The position numbers were made by a program, and so were the translations under genes. The notes beneath the pieces were generated by a model that made no database searches, was not told the origin of the DNA, and saw nothing but the letters and a program-made list of their open reading frames with translations. Positions 9,111 through 16,488 of a DNA stretch of 64,000 bases are shown one piece after another (position 1 is the first letter of the stretch; the number at the start of each line of letters is the position of its first letter). Source of the DNA: Roseivirga pacifica (GTDB lineage: Bacteria; Bacteroidota; Bacteroidia; Cytophagales; Cyclobacteriaceae); assembly GCF_900111145.1 (NCBI RefSeq), contig NZ_FOIR01000003.1, positions 372,001-436,000 of the forward strand. Direction: 5' to 3'.

Positions 9111-9802
9111 TATCCCTGATTCAGAATTGCTTTTAACTCACTTAGCTGATCAATAGCGTGGGTTGCTCCCATCTCCATCAAATCTTGTTTGCCGTATTGT
9201 TCAGAGCTAATGCCCACTACAAATCGGCATCTGGTGTTTTTACCCTCCTCAATATCTGAGCGGGTATCTCCAACCTTCACCACTTCCTCTGGGCTATCAA
9301 TCCCAAATTCAGCCATGGCCTTCTCTATCATAAATGGAGCTGGTCGCCCAGCCTCTACTTCATCAGATGTCACAGAAAAGTCTACCAAACCTTTATCTGC
9401 CCAACCCATTTTACCAATAAGGATATCGGCCGTGGTTCTGTAATACCCCGTATCGAGTACCACTTTTATATTGTTTGCCTTTAGGTATTCGAAAAGCTCA
9501 CTTGCGCCTTCCATTTCCTTTAGGTTATCGCCTTTTTGGTAAGCCTGTTCCACATTCTTTTTAAATGATTCGAAAACCACCTGAACCGCATCATCATTTA
9601 TCTGCGGCTCCTGCGCCTTCATTAAAAGTGCAATCCCCTCTCTCTTATTCATTCCTCCAATTCGGTCCACCACTTCATCAAGCGTGTAGTCAAAACCAAA
9701 CTCCGCAAGTGCTTCTCTCACGCACATGTACACTGTCTTCTGCTCGTCTACCGTGGTACCGGCCATATCGAAGACCACCATCTTCACACTTTTTTTATCC
9801 AT
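9110..9802 (-). CDS. Phosphonatase-like HAD hydrolase (TIGR03351 type)
   Basis: A 230-residue HAD-superfamily enzyme with the features that set phosphonatases apart. The nucleophile motif is D12-M-A-G-T rather than DxDxT, and cap-domain K53 in GGMNKREG stands at the position of the Schiff-base Lys of PhnX. R153 in EAGRPAP replaces the usual Lys of motif III, and D179 and D183 in GDTRSD are the metal ligands. PhnX-type chemistry forms an imine between Lys53 and a phosphonoaldehyde, then moves phosphate to Asp12. No PhnW transaminase is present; instead a FAD oxidase is linked, as is typical for TIGR03351. It is therefore expected to hydrolyse phosphonoacetaldehyde or a hydroxylated relative. 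It is the first gene of the leftward operon. Confidence 0.88.
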   Translation of the reverse strand: MDKKSVKMVVFDMAGTTVDEQKTVYMCVREALAEFGFDYTLDEVVDRIGGMNKREGIALLMKAQEPQINDDAVQVVFESFKKNVEQAYQKGDNLKEMEGASELFEYLKANNIKVVLDTGYYRTTADILIGKMGWADKGLVDFSVTSDEVEAGRPAPFMIEKAMAEFGIDSPEEVVKVGDTRSDIEEGKNTRCRFVVGISSEQYGKQDLMEMGATHAIDQLSELKAILNQG

Positions 9803-9805
9803 TCT

Positions 9806-9828
9806 TTACATTGATATGCGGCATGTAA
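9806..9828. promoter_or_regulatory. Candidate operator between the XRE-cupin regulator and the phosphonate operon
   Basis: Inverted repeat TTACAT (9806-9811) / ATGTAA (9823-9828) with an 11-bp spacer that itself holds the odd palindrome ATGCGGCAT. A third TTACAT lies at 9842-9847. It fills the 70-bp gap between the two divergent genes and is close enough to both starts to control both. No clear TAnnTTTG box is visible for either gene. The arms are short, so this is tentative. Confidence 0.35.
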
Positions 9829-9872
9829 TCCACGCCTTTGCTTACATTTAAAAAATTCAATCTGCTACCAGC

Positions 9873-10448
9873 ATGAAATCTGACATACTGAGCGCCATTG
9901 GCAAAAAGCTCCGAAACGTTCGTAAAGAGAAGGGCATGAACTTGGCCGAAGTGGCCAAGAAGAGTGGCATTACGCCTGGCTTGCTTTCTAAAATTGAAAA
10001 CTTTAGAACCATGCCTTCTTTGCCTGTGCTCTATAAAATTTCCGAAGCGCTGGAAGAACCTCTCTCTGAAATTGTAAAACCGGTTGATGAAGAACCTGAA
10101 GCTTCTTACACCCTTATTCGCAGCGGTGAAGGCGAAAGAGAATCGCGGTACGATTCTAAAGGCCTCACCTACGAAAACCTGATGTCTAAGATTATTCAAA
10201 GCACCCCTGTAAAAGTGGTTACTGTAACGGTGCTGCCAGGCATCTTTAGAAAACCCCTGGCCAACGATTCTTACGAATTGGTTTATATGCTCGAAGGAGA
10301 AATCATATATGGCCTGCTCGATGAAAAAGTTCATCTGAAGGAAGGCGATACGCTGTATTTTAATGGACAGATTCCTCATTCTCTTAAAAACCCCGGCTCT
10401 ACAAGAGCCAAACTGTTTAAAGCTTACTTTATGAACCAAGGCGATTAA
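9873..10448 (+). CDS. XRE-family transcriptional regulator with C-terminal cupin
   Basis: A 191-residue protein with an HTH_3 domain at about residues 9-63 (KKLRNVRKEKGMNLAEVAKKS, GLLSKIEN, PSLPVLYKISEAL). A cupin domain at about 110-188 ends in GDTLYFNGQIPHSLKN. XRE-cupin proteins are small-ligand-sensing regulators, often of amine or amino acid catabolism. It is divergent from the phosphonatase-like gene across 70 bp, so it is the likely local regulator of the phosphonate operon, sensing a pathway metabolite through the cupin. The long reading frame on the opposite strand is a shadow. Confidence 0.9.
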   Translation: MKSDILSAIGKKLRNVRKEKGMNLAEVAKKSGITPGLLSKIENFRTMPSLPVLYKISEALEEPLSEIVKPVDEEPEASYTLIRSGEGERESRYDSKGLTYENLMSKIIQSTPVKVVTVTVLPGIFRKPLANDSYELVYMLEGEIIYGLLDEKVHLKEGDTLYFNGQIPHSLKNPGSTRAKLFKAYFMNQGD

Positions 10449-10714
10449 GACAGCCTTTTTAAAAGTTCATATATGTAAAATTAGTAAGAGAATTTCTTGA
10501 GAAAAGTTGACGATTACTCTTTAATGAAATCGTAACTCAATTCACATACAATTAACATTTAACTAATTGATTTATTGATACTTAAAAACAAAAGAAAGGA
10601 ACACTTTACAATTGAAATGTAAAGTCGTATTAAATTTTGATAACGTATTGCATTGCATATTTGTCAACTTTTAAAAGTGACAAATAGTAAAAAAGTAATT
10701 GATTCGAATGAAAC

Positions 10715-11890
10715 TTATAGCGTAGCAAGGATCTTCACAAAGTCCTCAACCTCCTCCTCAGTATTATAGTAATGCACTGACGCCCTTACTATTGCCGTAA
10801 GTCCTCGCTCGGTCATATCAAGATATGTGTTCGGTATGCCATTCCACGAGACATTAACTCCCTTTTCGAAAAGTGCATTTTGGAGATCTTGTGCTTTCCA
10901 ACCCTCTTTGGTAAAACTCACAAGCCCACCTTTTACAGAACCGATATCATGAATCAGTACACCATCAACCTTAGCCATTTGCTGGCGCAACAATGCTGAC
11001 AGGTACAAAACCCGCTCCCAAATACGGTCCAGACCAATTTCGGTAGCATATTCTACCGCCAGCTTTAAACCATACTGATTAGCGCGATTGCCTTCCCAAT
11101 TTTCGAATTTGCGAGCATCTTTTCTCACCTCGTAGGTACTCGGACCTGTCCAAATAGCTGAATGCAAGTCTATAGTATAGGGTTTTAAATCAGCCAATTT
11201 CTTTTCGCTTACAAACAGAAACCCCGTACCTCTAGGACCACGCATATACTTTCTTCCCGTTGCCGAAAGTGCGTGGCACTTTAACCTTTTCACATCTAAC
11301 GGATATTGACCAGCAGTTTGGCAGGCATCGAGCAAATAGAACAAGCCATGCTTTTCACATATTTCACCAATTTCTTCAGCAGGCGCTATTAACCCGCTAT
11401 TCGTAGGCATATGGGTAATGTTCACCAGCTTGGTTCTTGGCGTTATCATCTGCTCCAAAGCAGTCAAATCTGGATCACCGTTTTTATGATTCGGAATCAC
11501 TTTGATTTTAAGGTCAGCCGGATGATTGAGATAAGCCAAATAGTTACTGGCATAGTCTGGTTGATTCGTTATTACCTCATCACCATCTTTCAAATCGAGC
11601 GCCTGAAAAACAGCATTCCAGGCTGACGTAGCATTTTCCATTATGGCTATTTCATTCGACTTGGCGTTGAGCATTTTTGCTATTGCCGGATAGACAGCGG
11701 CTAACTCATCAGCTCTTTCGGCATGAATTTCATAGCCTCCAAGCTCGGCTTCCTCTTTTAAGAAATCAATCACACCGTCTCGCACGATATTTGGAGGAAG
11801 TGAAGCACCTGCATTATTGAAGTGAATTCTGTGTTTAGTTCCGTCTGTTTCGGACTGAAATCTTTGAATTTCGTTTTGTGAAAATGCCAT
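10715..11890 (-). CDS. Aminotransferase class V-fold PLP enzyme (cysteine desulfurase/epimerase-like)
   Basis: About 391 residues with the NifS-like fold of class V PLP enzymes. FNNAGASLPP near the N-terminus, YLLDACQTAGQYPLD with the cofactor-binding Asp, and ATGRKYMRGPRGTGFL with the probable PLP Lys are visible. ATG at 11890 (MAFSQNEIQRF) is preferred over the upstream frame start because it matches the family's N-terminus. Members include cysteine desulfurases, isopenicillin N epimerase-like and ergothioneine-related lyases. No Suf or Isc genes are nearby, so a housekeeping SufS role is unlikely. The substrate is unknown. Confidence 0.82.
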   Translation of the reverse strand: MAFSQNEIQRFQSETDGTKHRIHFNNAGASLPPNIVRDGVIDFLKEEAELGGYEIHAERADELAAVYPAIAKMLNAKSNEIAIMENATSAWNAVFQALDLKDGDEVITNQPDYASNYLAYLNHPADLKIKVIPNHKNGDPDLTALEQMITPRTKLVNITHMPTNSGLIAPAEEIGEICEKHGLFYLLDACQTAGQYPLDVKRLKCHALSATGRKYMRGPRGTGFLFVSEKKLADLKPYTIDLHSAIWTGPSTYEVRKDARKFENWEGNRANQYGLKLAVEYATEIGLDRIWERVLYLSALLRQQMAKVDGVLIHDIGSVKGGLVSFTKEGWKAQDLQNALFEKGVNVSWNGIPNTYLDMTERGLTAIVRASVHYYNTEEEVEDFVKILATL

Positions 11891-11952
11891 ATAGCAAATA
11901 AGCATTTTTTCATTCCTTTTTCACATCTATATTGGAGGCAAATCGGACACCT

Positions 11953-12921
11953 ATGAGAATTCTTACTTTAACAGCACTGCTTTTTCTATCATTTTTCACG
12001 CTTTCTGCGCAAGTAGACAAAACCGCTGTTGAAGCATTCATAACCTCCTTTGCCAAGGAGCACAACAAAACGGAAGCCGAAATCAGGGCCATACTTGATG
12101 GCGCTACATACAAGCAAGACATCATCGATAAGATTTCGAAGCCGGCAGAGGGCACCATGACCTGGGAGCGTTATCGCAAAATTTTTATGACAGACGAGCG
12201 TATTGAAGCTGGTGTAAAATTCTGGAATGAACATAAAGAAGCTCTAGAGAAAATAAGTGATGATACTGGTGTAGCTAAGGAAGTGATTATTGGAATTATT
12301 GGCGTAGAAACCTATTTCGGCAGAATAAAAGGCTCTTACAAAGTACTTGATGCCCTTTACACATTAGGGTTTGGTTACCCAAAACGTGGAAAATTCTTCC
12401 GTTCCGAATTGGAGAAATATTTGATTCTTGCCGAAACCGAAGGGTTAGATATTAATAGCGTGCAAGGTTCTTACGCAGGCGCAATGGGCTATTCGCAATT
12501 TATGCCAAGCTCCTACATTGCCTATGCTAAAAGCTACGATGAAGGCACCGCCAACCTAATTGACTCGCCAGAAGACGCCATGGCAAGCGTGGCCAACTAC
12601 ATTAAAGTTCACCGCTGGCAAACAGGTGCGCCAGTAACCACTAAGGCCATTTTCAAAAGAGATATAGGAAAGCTAAACAAGCAAGTTCTTCGCCCTAAGA
12701 ACAGCCTTTCAGACTATACTGCAATTGATATTGTGCCTGAAGACCAAATTGAAGGCAACCCAAAAGCCACTTTGATTATTTTAGAAAGTGGTGAAGAAAA
12801 AGAGCACTGGTTTGGCTTTTACAACTTCTATGTAATTACCCGCTACAACCACAGTAAAATGTATGCTATGGCGGTTCATCAGCTTGGGCAAGCCATTAAA
12901 GCCAAGGTTGAAGCACAATAG
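11953..12921 (+). CDS. MltB-family lytic murein transglycosylase
   Basis: 322 residues: signal peptide (MRILTLTALLFLSFFTLSAQ) then an SLT_2/MltB domain. The catalytic Glu lies in IIGVETYFGRIKGSYKVLDAL, a close match to the MltB G-V-E-T-x-Y-G motif. QGSYAGAMGYSQFMPSSY is the second diagnostic block, and a DNLxSxANY-like segment appears as EDAMASVANYIK. It cleaves peptidoglycan glycan strands to 1,6-anhydro ends in the periplasm. ATG at 11953 is chosen because it starts the signal peptide directly; an upstream ATG at 11932 would add a seven-residue hydrophilic extension. It is divergent from the class V enzyme across 62 bp. Confidence 0.92.
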   Translation: MRILTLTALLFLSFFTLSAQVDKTAVEAFITSFAKEHNKTEAEIRAILDGATYKQDIIDKISKPAEGTMTWERYRKIFMTDERIEAGVKFWNEHKEALEKISDDTGVAKEVIIGIIGVETYFGRIKGSYKVLDALYTLGFGYPKRGKFFRSELEKYLILAETEGLDINSVQGSYAGAMGYSQFMPSSYIAYAKSYDEGTANLIDSPEDAMASVANYIKVHRWQTGAPVTTKAIFKRDIGKLNKQVLRPKNSLSDYTAIDIVPEDQIEGNPKATLIILESGEEKEHWFGFYNFYVITRYNHSKMYAMAVHQLGQAIKAKVEAQ

Positions 12922-12951
12922 ATATCCCCGTTCGACAGCCAAAAACAAAAA

Positions 12952-12977
12952 CCCTTTTCAGGGTAGAAAAGGGCTTT
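12952..12977 (+). terminator. Probable terminator of the lytic transglycosylase gene
   Basis: Stem CCCTTTTC (12952-12959) / GAAAAGGG (12966-12973) with a 6-nt loop, followed by CTTTGG. The T-tract is poor for the plus strand. On the minus strand the stem is followed by a T-rich run, so it may serve the convergent small gene at 13020 as well. Confidence 0.5.
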
Positions 12978-13019
12978 GGATAGAAAACACCTGTTAATTA
13001 AATCACCTCAAATCAAAAA

Positions 13020-13292
13020 CTAATCAGGTTGTCTTAAATGCTTTGTTCTTTGTATTAAGTGCTCCACTTCAACCCCGCTAATCACATCTTTTCCTACAGC
13101 CTTCAGCTCATCTAGCAGCACTTCTGCAACTCTTTCATCTAACGGCATGTCTTTCCGGAAATTGTTCATGGCCGCTAAATGGTTCAACAGTTGCTTTTGA
13201 CAGCAGTCCTCCACATAAAAGACCACTCCGCTTATCGTGATTTTATGCTGACCATTCATAGCTCCTAAATAAAGGGTTGGTTGGGTGAACAT
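13020..13292 (-). CDS. Small hypothetical protein resembling the N-terminal domain of Bacteroidetes PspC proteins
   Basis: 90 residues, no signal peptide or membrane segment. The pattern HKITISGVVFYVEDCCQKQLLNHLAAM, then DERVAEVLLDELKA, follows the layout of the soluble N-terminal domain of large PspC-domain proteins in this phylum. That layout is a beta-hairpin, a helix, then a segment naming the subunit by D/E-rich helices. No PspC helix follows. It may be a stand-alone version or a remnant. It sits alone between convergent mltB and the adhesin-like operon. Resemblance is by eye only. Confidence 0.5.
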   Translation of the reverse strand: MFTQPTLYLGAMNGQHKITISGVVFYVEDCCQKQLLNHLAAMNNFRKDMPLDERVAEVLLDELKAVGKDVISGVEVEHLIQRTKHLRQPD

Positions 13293-13441
13293 TTCTTTTG
13301 GTTTATAAAATCAGTACTTCTGAATTTTCATTTGGTTACCGACTTTACATTATAGATGCTCCGAAACAGGAAAATGTTGCACTGGCCTTAAAGTTTTAAC
13401 AGTAGTTAGCACTAATTAACAAGACTGCACAAAACAACTTG

Positions 13442-14176
13442 TTAGTTCTTGCGCAAATAGACATTACCAAACTCGGTAATCACCTTAATGCTTTTGGTAC
13501 CGCGAGACTGCTCTAACTCCGCGAACATTTTCTTGCCTGGCATATCGTCTCCAGAAACCTTAATTGCTGCATCCAAATTGGAGTAAATCTGACCCCAAGA
13601 GGTTGAAGTGGTTAAAGATCTCAAACTTGCCTCGTCCACTACAAGATCAACACCTCCAAACTTGGCTTCTATATGAATGTCATCTGGAGCAGACATCACT
13701 TCTACAATTCCGAACTTAGCCATCATATCCACCTTTAGGTTTTTTGGCAGTTTTACGAGCAGTTCTATTTCAACTTCGGTACCATTGTAATGTCCCTTAT
13801 CCTTGCCACCAACTATAATTGTGGAGCCGTTTTTATTGAGGCGAACAACTTTATCATCGTCATCATCGCCCGACACACGAACATAATTACGGAAGCTCTT
13901 AATATCATCGAGCTTTGAAGTGATATACAATTCTCCGTTTTTCGACTTATCAGAGATTGAAAACTTATCGTCTTCTTCGCCATTGTTAATGAGTACTCTT
14001 GCGGTAATCTCAACCTCCTGCTTATCCCAGGTTTCTACTTTTACAAGCTCTGGGTATTCAAAGCTAAAGTTCACCTTGCTGATATTCTGCACAGGGTAAC
14101 TTTTTACAAATTCGGTTTGAGCCTGACCTTGACTCAGCACGAAAACGGTGGCTAATAGTATAATGAGTTGTTTCAT
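13442..14176 (-). CDS. DUF4097-like secreted adhesin-type beta-helix protein
   Basis: 244 residues with a signal peptide (MKQLIILLATVFVLSQGQAQ). The body has short alternating hydrophobic strands (VEIELLVKLPKNLKVDMMAKFGIVEVM, then KVITEFGNVYLRKN), the pattern of DUF4097/putative auto-transporter adhesin head domains. The C-terminal FGNVYLRKN is nearly the same as the SYGNVYLRKK end of the next gene upstream, so the two are paralogues. It probably sits in the periplasm or at the surface. It lies downstream of an ECF sigma/anti-sigma pair on the same strand and may be part of that regulon. Function unknown. Confidence 0.75.
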   Translation of the reverse strand: MKQLIILLATVFVLSQGQAQTEFVKSYPVQNISKVNFSFEYPELVKVETWDKQEVEITARVLINNGEEDDKFSISDKSKNGELYITSKLDDIKSFRNYVRVSGDDDDDKVVRLNKNGSTIIVGGKDKGHYNGTEVEIELLVKLPKNLKVDMMAKFGIVEVMSAPDDIHIEAKFGGVDLVVDEASLRSLTTSTSWGQIYSNLDAAIKVSGDDMPGKKMFAELEQSRGTKSIKVITEFGNVYLRKN

Positions 14177-14270
14177 GGTTTTAAGTTTTTGAGTGATTGG
14201 ATTAAGGACATTCCTGCAAAAACACTAGACATAAAAACTTGCAGGAATATTGTCCTTATTGAATAGCTGA

Positions 14271-15047
14271 TTACTTCTTCCTTAGGTAAACATTTCCGTA
14301 AGAAGCTTTTAAGTCGAGTTTTACTCCTCCACCATTCAGCTTACCATCAATTGTTGAGTTCAGCTTTCTCATACCTTCAGAATCAGGAAACTGAATTTCC
14401 ATGTCGGAATACGCCTCGCCATATGGTGTTTTGATAGTTACATCTGCCTTTGTAGCAGCGGGCATTGTTACATCTACAGCTCCGTAAACGCTTACCAGCG
14501 AAGTTGGCCCCACCTGACTTAAGCTATTAAAAACAGCCTCTAGATCTCCATAAACTGTATTTACCAAAGCAGGCCCCGTTACATCTTCCATATAGACTGG
14601 GTTAAAAGTTCCGGCAATTTCAAGTTCAGTACTTACCCCGTACACCTCTATTTTACCACCTTCATAGTTACCAGTATGTTCTATAGAAACCTTCATGCTC
14701 TTTGGTATCTTAAGCTTATACCTGCCCTCACCCCTTCTGGCAACCTGTAAAACCGTGATCTGGCTCCCGCCATTTTCCACATTCAAACCAATACCGGTAT
14801 TATCCTTTCCTCTGGCACTAAGCGCTGTTAAACCCGCTGCTCTTTCAGGGTCTCCACCACTATCCGAAGTAGATATCTGAATGGAATTACCATCATAAAC
14901 CTCAACGCTTACACGGTTTACTTCTTTGATCATCAATTTTGTGCCAGATGGGTTCGAAACATCAATGGTATAATCTTGCGCTTTTGCGCTAATTGCCGCT
15001 ACCAAAAACAGTAGTGCTAACGATAGTTTTATGCTTAACTTTTTCAT
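14271..15047 (-). CDS. DUF4097-like secreted adhesin-type protein, paralogue of its downstream neighbour
   Basis: 258 residues with a signal peptide (MKKLSIKLSLALLFLVAAISAKAQ), then repeating short beta-strand units with recurring Y-G-x-x pairs (VYGDLEAVF, VYGAVDVTM, PYGEAYSDM, SYGNVYLRKK). This fits a beta-helix or DUF4097 fold. It is separated by 71 bp from the putative anti-sigma gene and by 94 bp from the next paralogue. The gene pair probably arose by duplication. No catalytic residues recognised; a role in envelope structure or stress sensing is only inferred from context. Confidence 0.75.
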   Translation of the reverse strand: MKKLSIKLSLALLFLVAAISAKAQDYTIDVSNPSGTKLMIKEVNRVSVEVYDGNSIQISTSDSGGDPERAAGLTALSARGKDNTGIGLNVENGGSQITVLQVARRGEGRYKLKIPKSMKVSIEHTGNYEGGKIEVYGVSTELEIAGTFNPVYMEDVTGPALVNTVYGDLEAVFNSLSQVGPTSLVSVYGAVDVTMPAATKADVTIKTPYGEAYSDMEIQFPDSEGMRKLNSTIDGKLNGGGVKLDLKASYGNVYLRKK

Positions 15048-15118
15048 TTTCTTCTTTTAAAAATTTTTGAGTTTTTGACCTTGTATTTATAGAATTCTAA
15101 AATCGATTTTACCCTTTA

Positions 15119-15874
15119 TTAAAGTTCTTTGAGTTTGAAAACCCCCATGAATGCTTCCCCTCTTACTTCTTTCAACACTGAGTCTCTTTCAGCCAATTGT
15201 TCGAGCGCATCTATATTGTTTTTGTTCTTCATGGCTACTAGCGCATTAATTATGGCAATTTGAACAGCCGGCTCTCGCTCTGTTTCGAGCGCATTGTTCA
15301 GTGCTGTATTTACTCCATTATGTTCAGAGAATTTAACCAAGGCCTCCACAGCCGCGGTGCGCACATGCATACTCTTATCAAACAGCATGGTTTCTATTAG
15401 CACATCTATGGTTTCGGCATCTGGGTTTTGCATTTCCATGCTATTGTTTACTGCCTGCAAACGGCCACTCGCACTGCCATTTTCTAATTGCTCAAACATT
15501 ATGGATTTCATTTGTGCCAGCTCTTCGCGCATTTGCTCTACTTCGCTATCCTGTCCATACTTACCTCCAGCGTAGAAACTCACCAGAATAATAAGCACCG
15601 CAGCTGCGGCCCTTCCGACCCATGGGTTTTTATACCAAGGCTGAAACTTCACTACCTTATCCTGCTCTATCTTCGCGAAGAGCGAATCTTCATCCAGCTT
15701 AGAAGTTTCATATTTAAAAGCACCTGTTACATTAAACTGTACCTTGTAAGACTTCAAATGGTCGGGTACCGCTTCTCCTTCGAAAAAAGCATGGAGTTGC
15801 ATTTCTTCCTCAAGAGAAGTTTCCCCGTTGTAGTATTTTTCCAGCAATTGCTCTATTTCAGATACTTTGCTCAT
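15119..15874 (-). CDS. Putative anti-sigma factor with HEAT-repeat extracytoplasmic domain
   Basis: 251 residues: a short acidic cytoplasmic region beginning MSKVSEIEQLLEKYYNGETS, one membrane segment at about 88-105 (RAAAAVLIILVSFYAGG), then a coiled segment. A helical C-terminal part at about 140-250 has HEAT-type repeats (VLIETMLFDKSMHVRTAAVEAL; PAVQIAIINALVAM). Its start overlaps the ECF sigma gene by 17 bp, the usual coupling of sigma and anti-sigma. The first 80 residues would bind sigma, and the HEAT domain would sense an envelope partner. No zinc-binding ZAS motif (HxxxCxxC) is visible, so it would be a non-zinc type. Confidence 0.72.
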   Translation of the reverse strand: MSKVSEIEQLLEKYYNGETSLEEEMQLHAFFEGEAVPDHLKSYKVQFNVTGAFKYETSKLDEDSLFAKIEQDKVVKFQPWYKNPWVGRAAAAVLIILVSFYAGGKYGQDSEVEQMREELAQMKSIMFEQLENGSASGRLQAVNNSMEMQNPDAETIDVLIETMLFDKSMHVRTAAVEALVKFSEHNGVNTALNNALETEREPAVQIAIINALVAMKNKNNIDALEQLAERDSVLKEVRGEAFMGVFKLKEL

Positions 15875-16373
15875 AGTTCACTAATTTTAAATATGTGGCC
15901 CTTGCCGCCTTTCTCGCCCTACTCAATGCCACACGAATATTGTTTACTTCCAGCCCGGTTCGCTCCGAAATCTCTTCGTAGCTAAATCCTTCAACTTCAC
16001 GTAGTAAAATCAACTTTCGCTGTTGTTCTGGTAGACGATCGAAGGCCTGCATCATTACACTTGCTCCTTGCATTTGCTCCATTTTTTCCTGAGCAGTCAA
16101 CACACCAGAGTCAAGTTCCATCTCCTGTATATCGAAGCCGTGTTTATGTTTCTTCGATTTCAGTTTATCAAGACATGCATTGCGCGTCATGGTGACAGCG
16201 TACGCTTCTACGCTCGTGTAGCCTAGCAGTTGCTCGCGTTTATGCCAAAGTTTTAGCATTACATCCTGCAAAGTATCCTCAGCTTCTTCTACCGATTTTA
16301 GCATAAATAATGCTTGGCGATAAAGCCGATCCTTCAGGGGATAAACCTTTGTTTTAAACTCTTGCAACTCCAT
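15858..16373 (-). CDS. ECF-type RNA polymerase sigma-70 factor
   Basis: 171 residues with region 2 at about 10-75 (LYRQALFMLKSVEEAEDTLQDVMLKLWHKRE) and region 4 at about 105-160 (FDRLPEQQRKLILLREVEGFSYEEIS, NNIRVALSRARK). This is the standard layout of ECF sigma factors. It is first in a leftward cluster with its putative anti-sigma factor and two secreted adhesin-like proteins. A 7-bp-arm inverted repeat lies 18 bp upstream of the start codon. Its targets probably include its own operon (inference). Confidence 0.93.
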   Translation of the reverse strand: MELQEFKTKVYPLKDRLYRQALFMLKSVEEAEDTLQDVMLKLWHKREQLLGYTSVEAYAVTMTRNACLDKLKSKKHKHGFDIQEMELDSGVLTAQEKMEQMQGASVMMQAFDRLPEQQRKLILLREVEGFSYEEISERTGLEVNNIRVALSRARKAARATYLKLVNYEQSI

Positions 16374-16391
16374 TCAATAGCGTAGACGAGA

Positions 16392-16412
16392 GCTGTAAAA
16401 AGTCATTACAGC
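16392..16412. promoter_or_regulatory. Inverted repeat upstream of the ECF sigma gene
   Basis: GCTGTAA (16392-16398) / TTACAGC (16406-16412), perfect 7-bp arms with a 7-bp spacer. It starts 19 bp before the sigma start codon at 16373. Its position suits an operator or a leader hairpin near the ribosome binding site. No regulator is assigned. Confidence 0.4.
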
Positions 16413-16488
16413 AGTAGTCGATTTTTTTAGAGATTATTTTTCTTTTGACAATATTTGAATGCAAACCTCAATTTAAGTAAAAACAGAA

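Noticed and set aside
9110-9802. Calling the HAD enzyme true PhnX (phosphonoacetaldehyde hydrolase of the PhnW pathway)
   Set aside because: No PhnW is present and the FAD oxidase linkage is that of TIGR03351, so the substrate may differ.
9795-10439. 214-residue open frame on the minus strand opposite the XRE-cupin gene
   Set aside because: It lies almost fully inside a clear regulator gene, is rich in Phe/Arg/Asn with no domain, and its end overlaps the HAD gene start.
10449-10714. AT-rich intergenic region as an RNA gene or origin
   Set aside because: No stable hairpin, tRNA-like fold, DnaA-box cluster or conserved frame was seen.
15488-15985. 165-residue plus-strand frame across the sigma/anti-sigma overlap
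   Set aside because: Antisense to two well-supported genes, Leu/Phe/His-rich with no recognisable domain.
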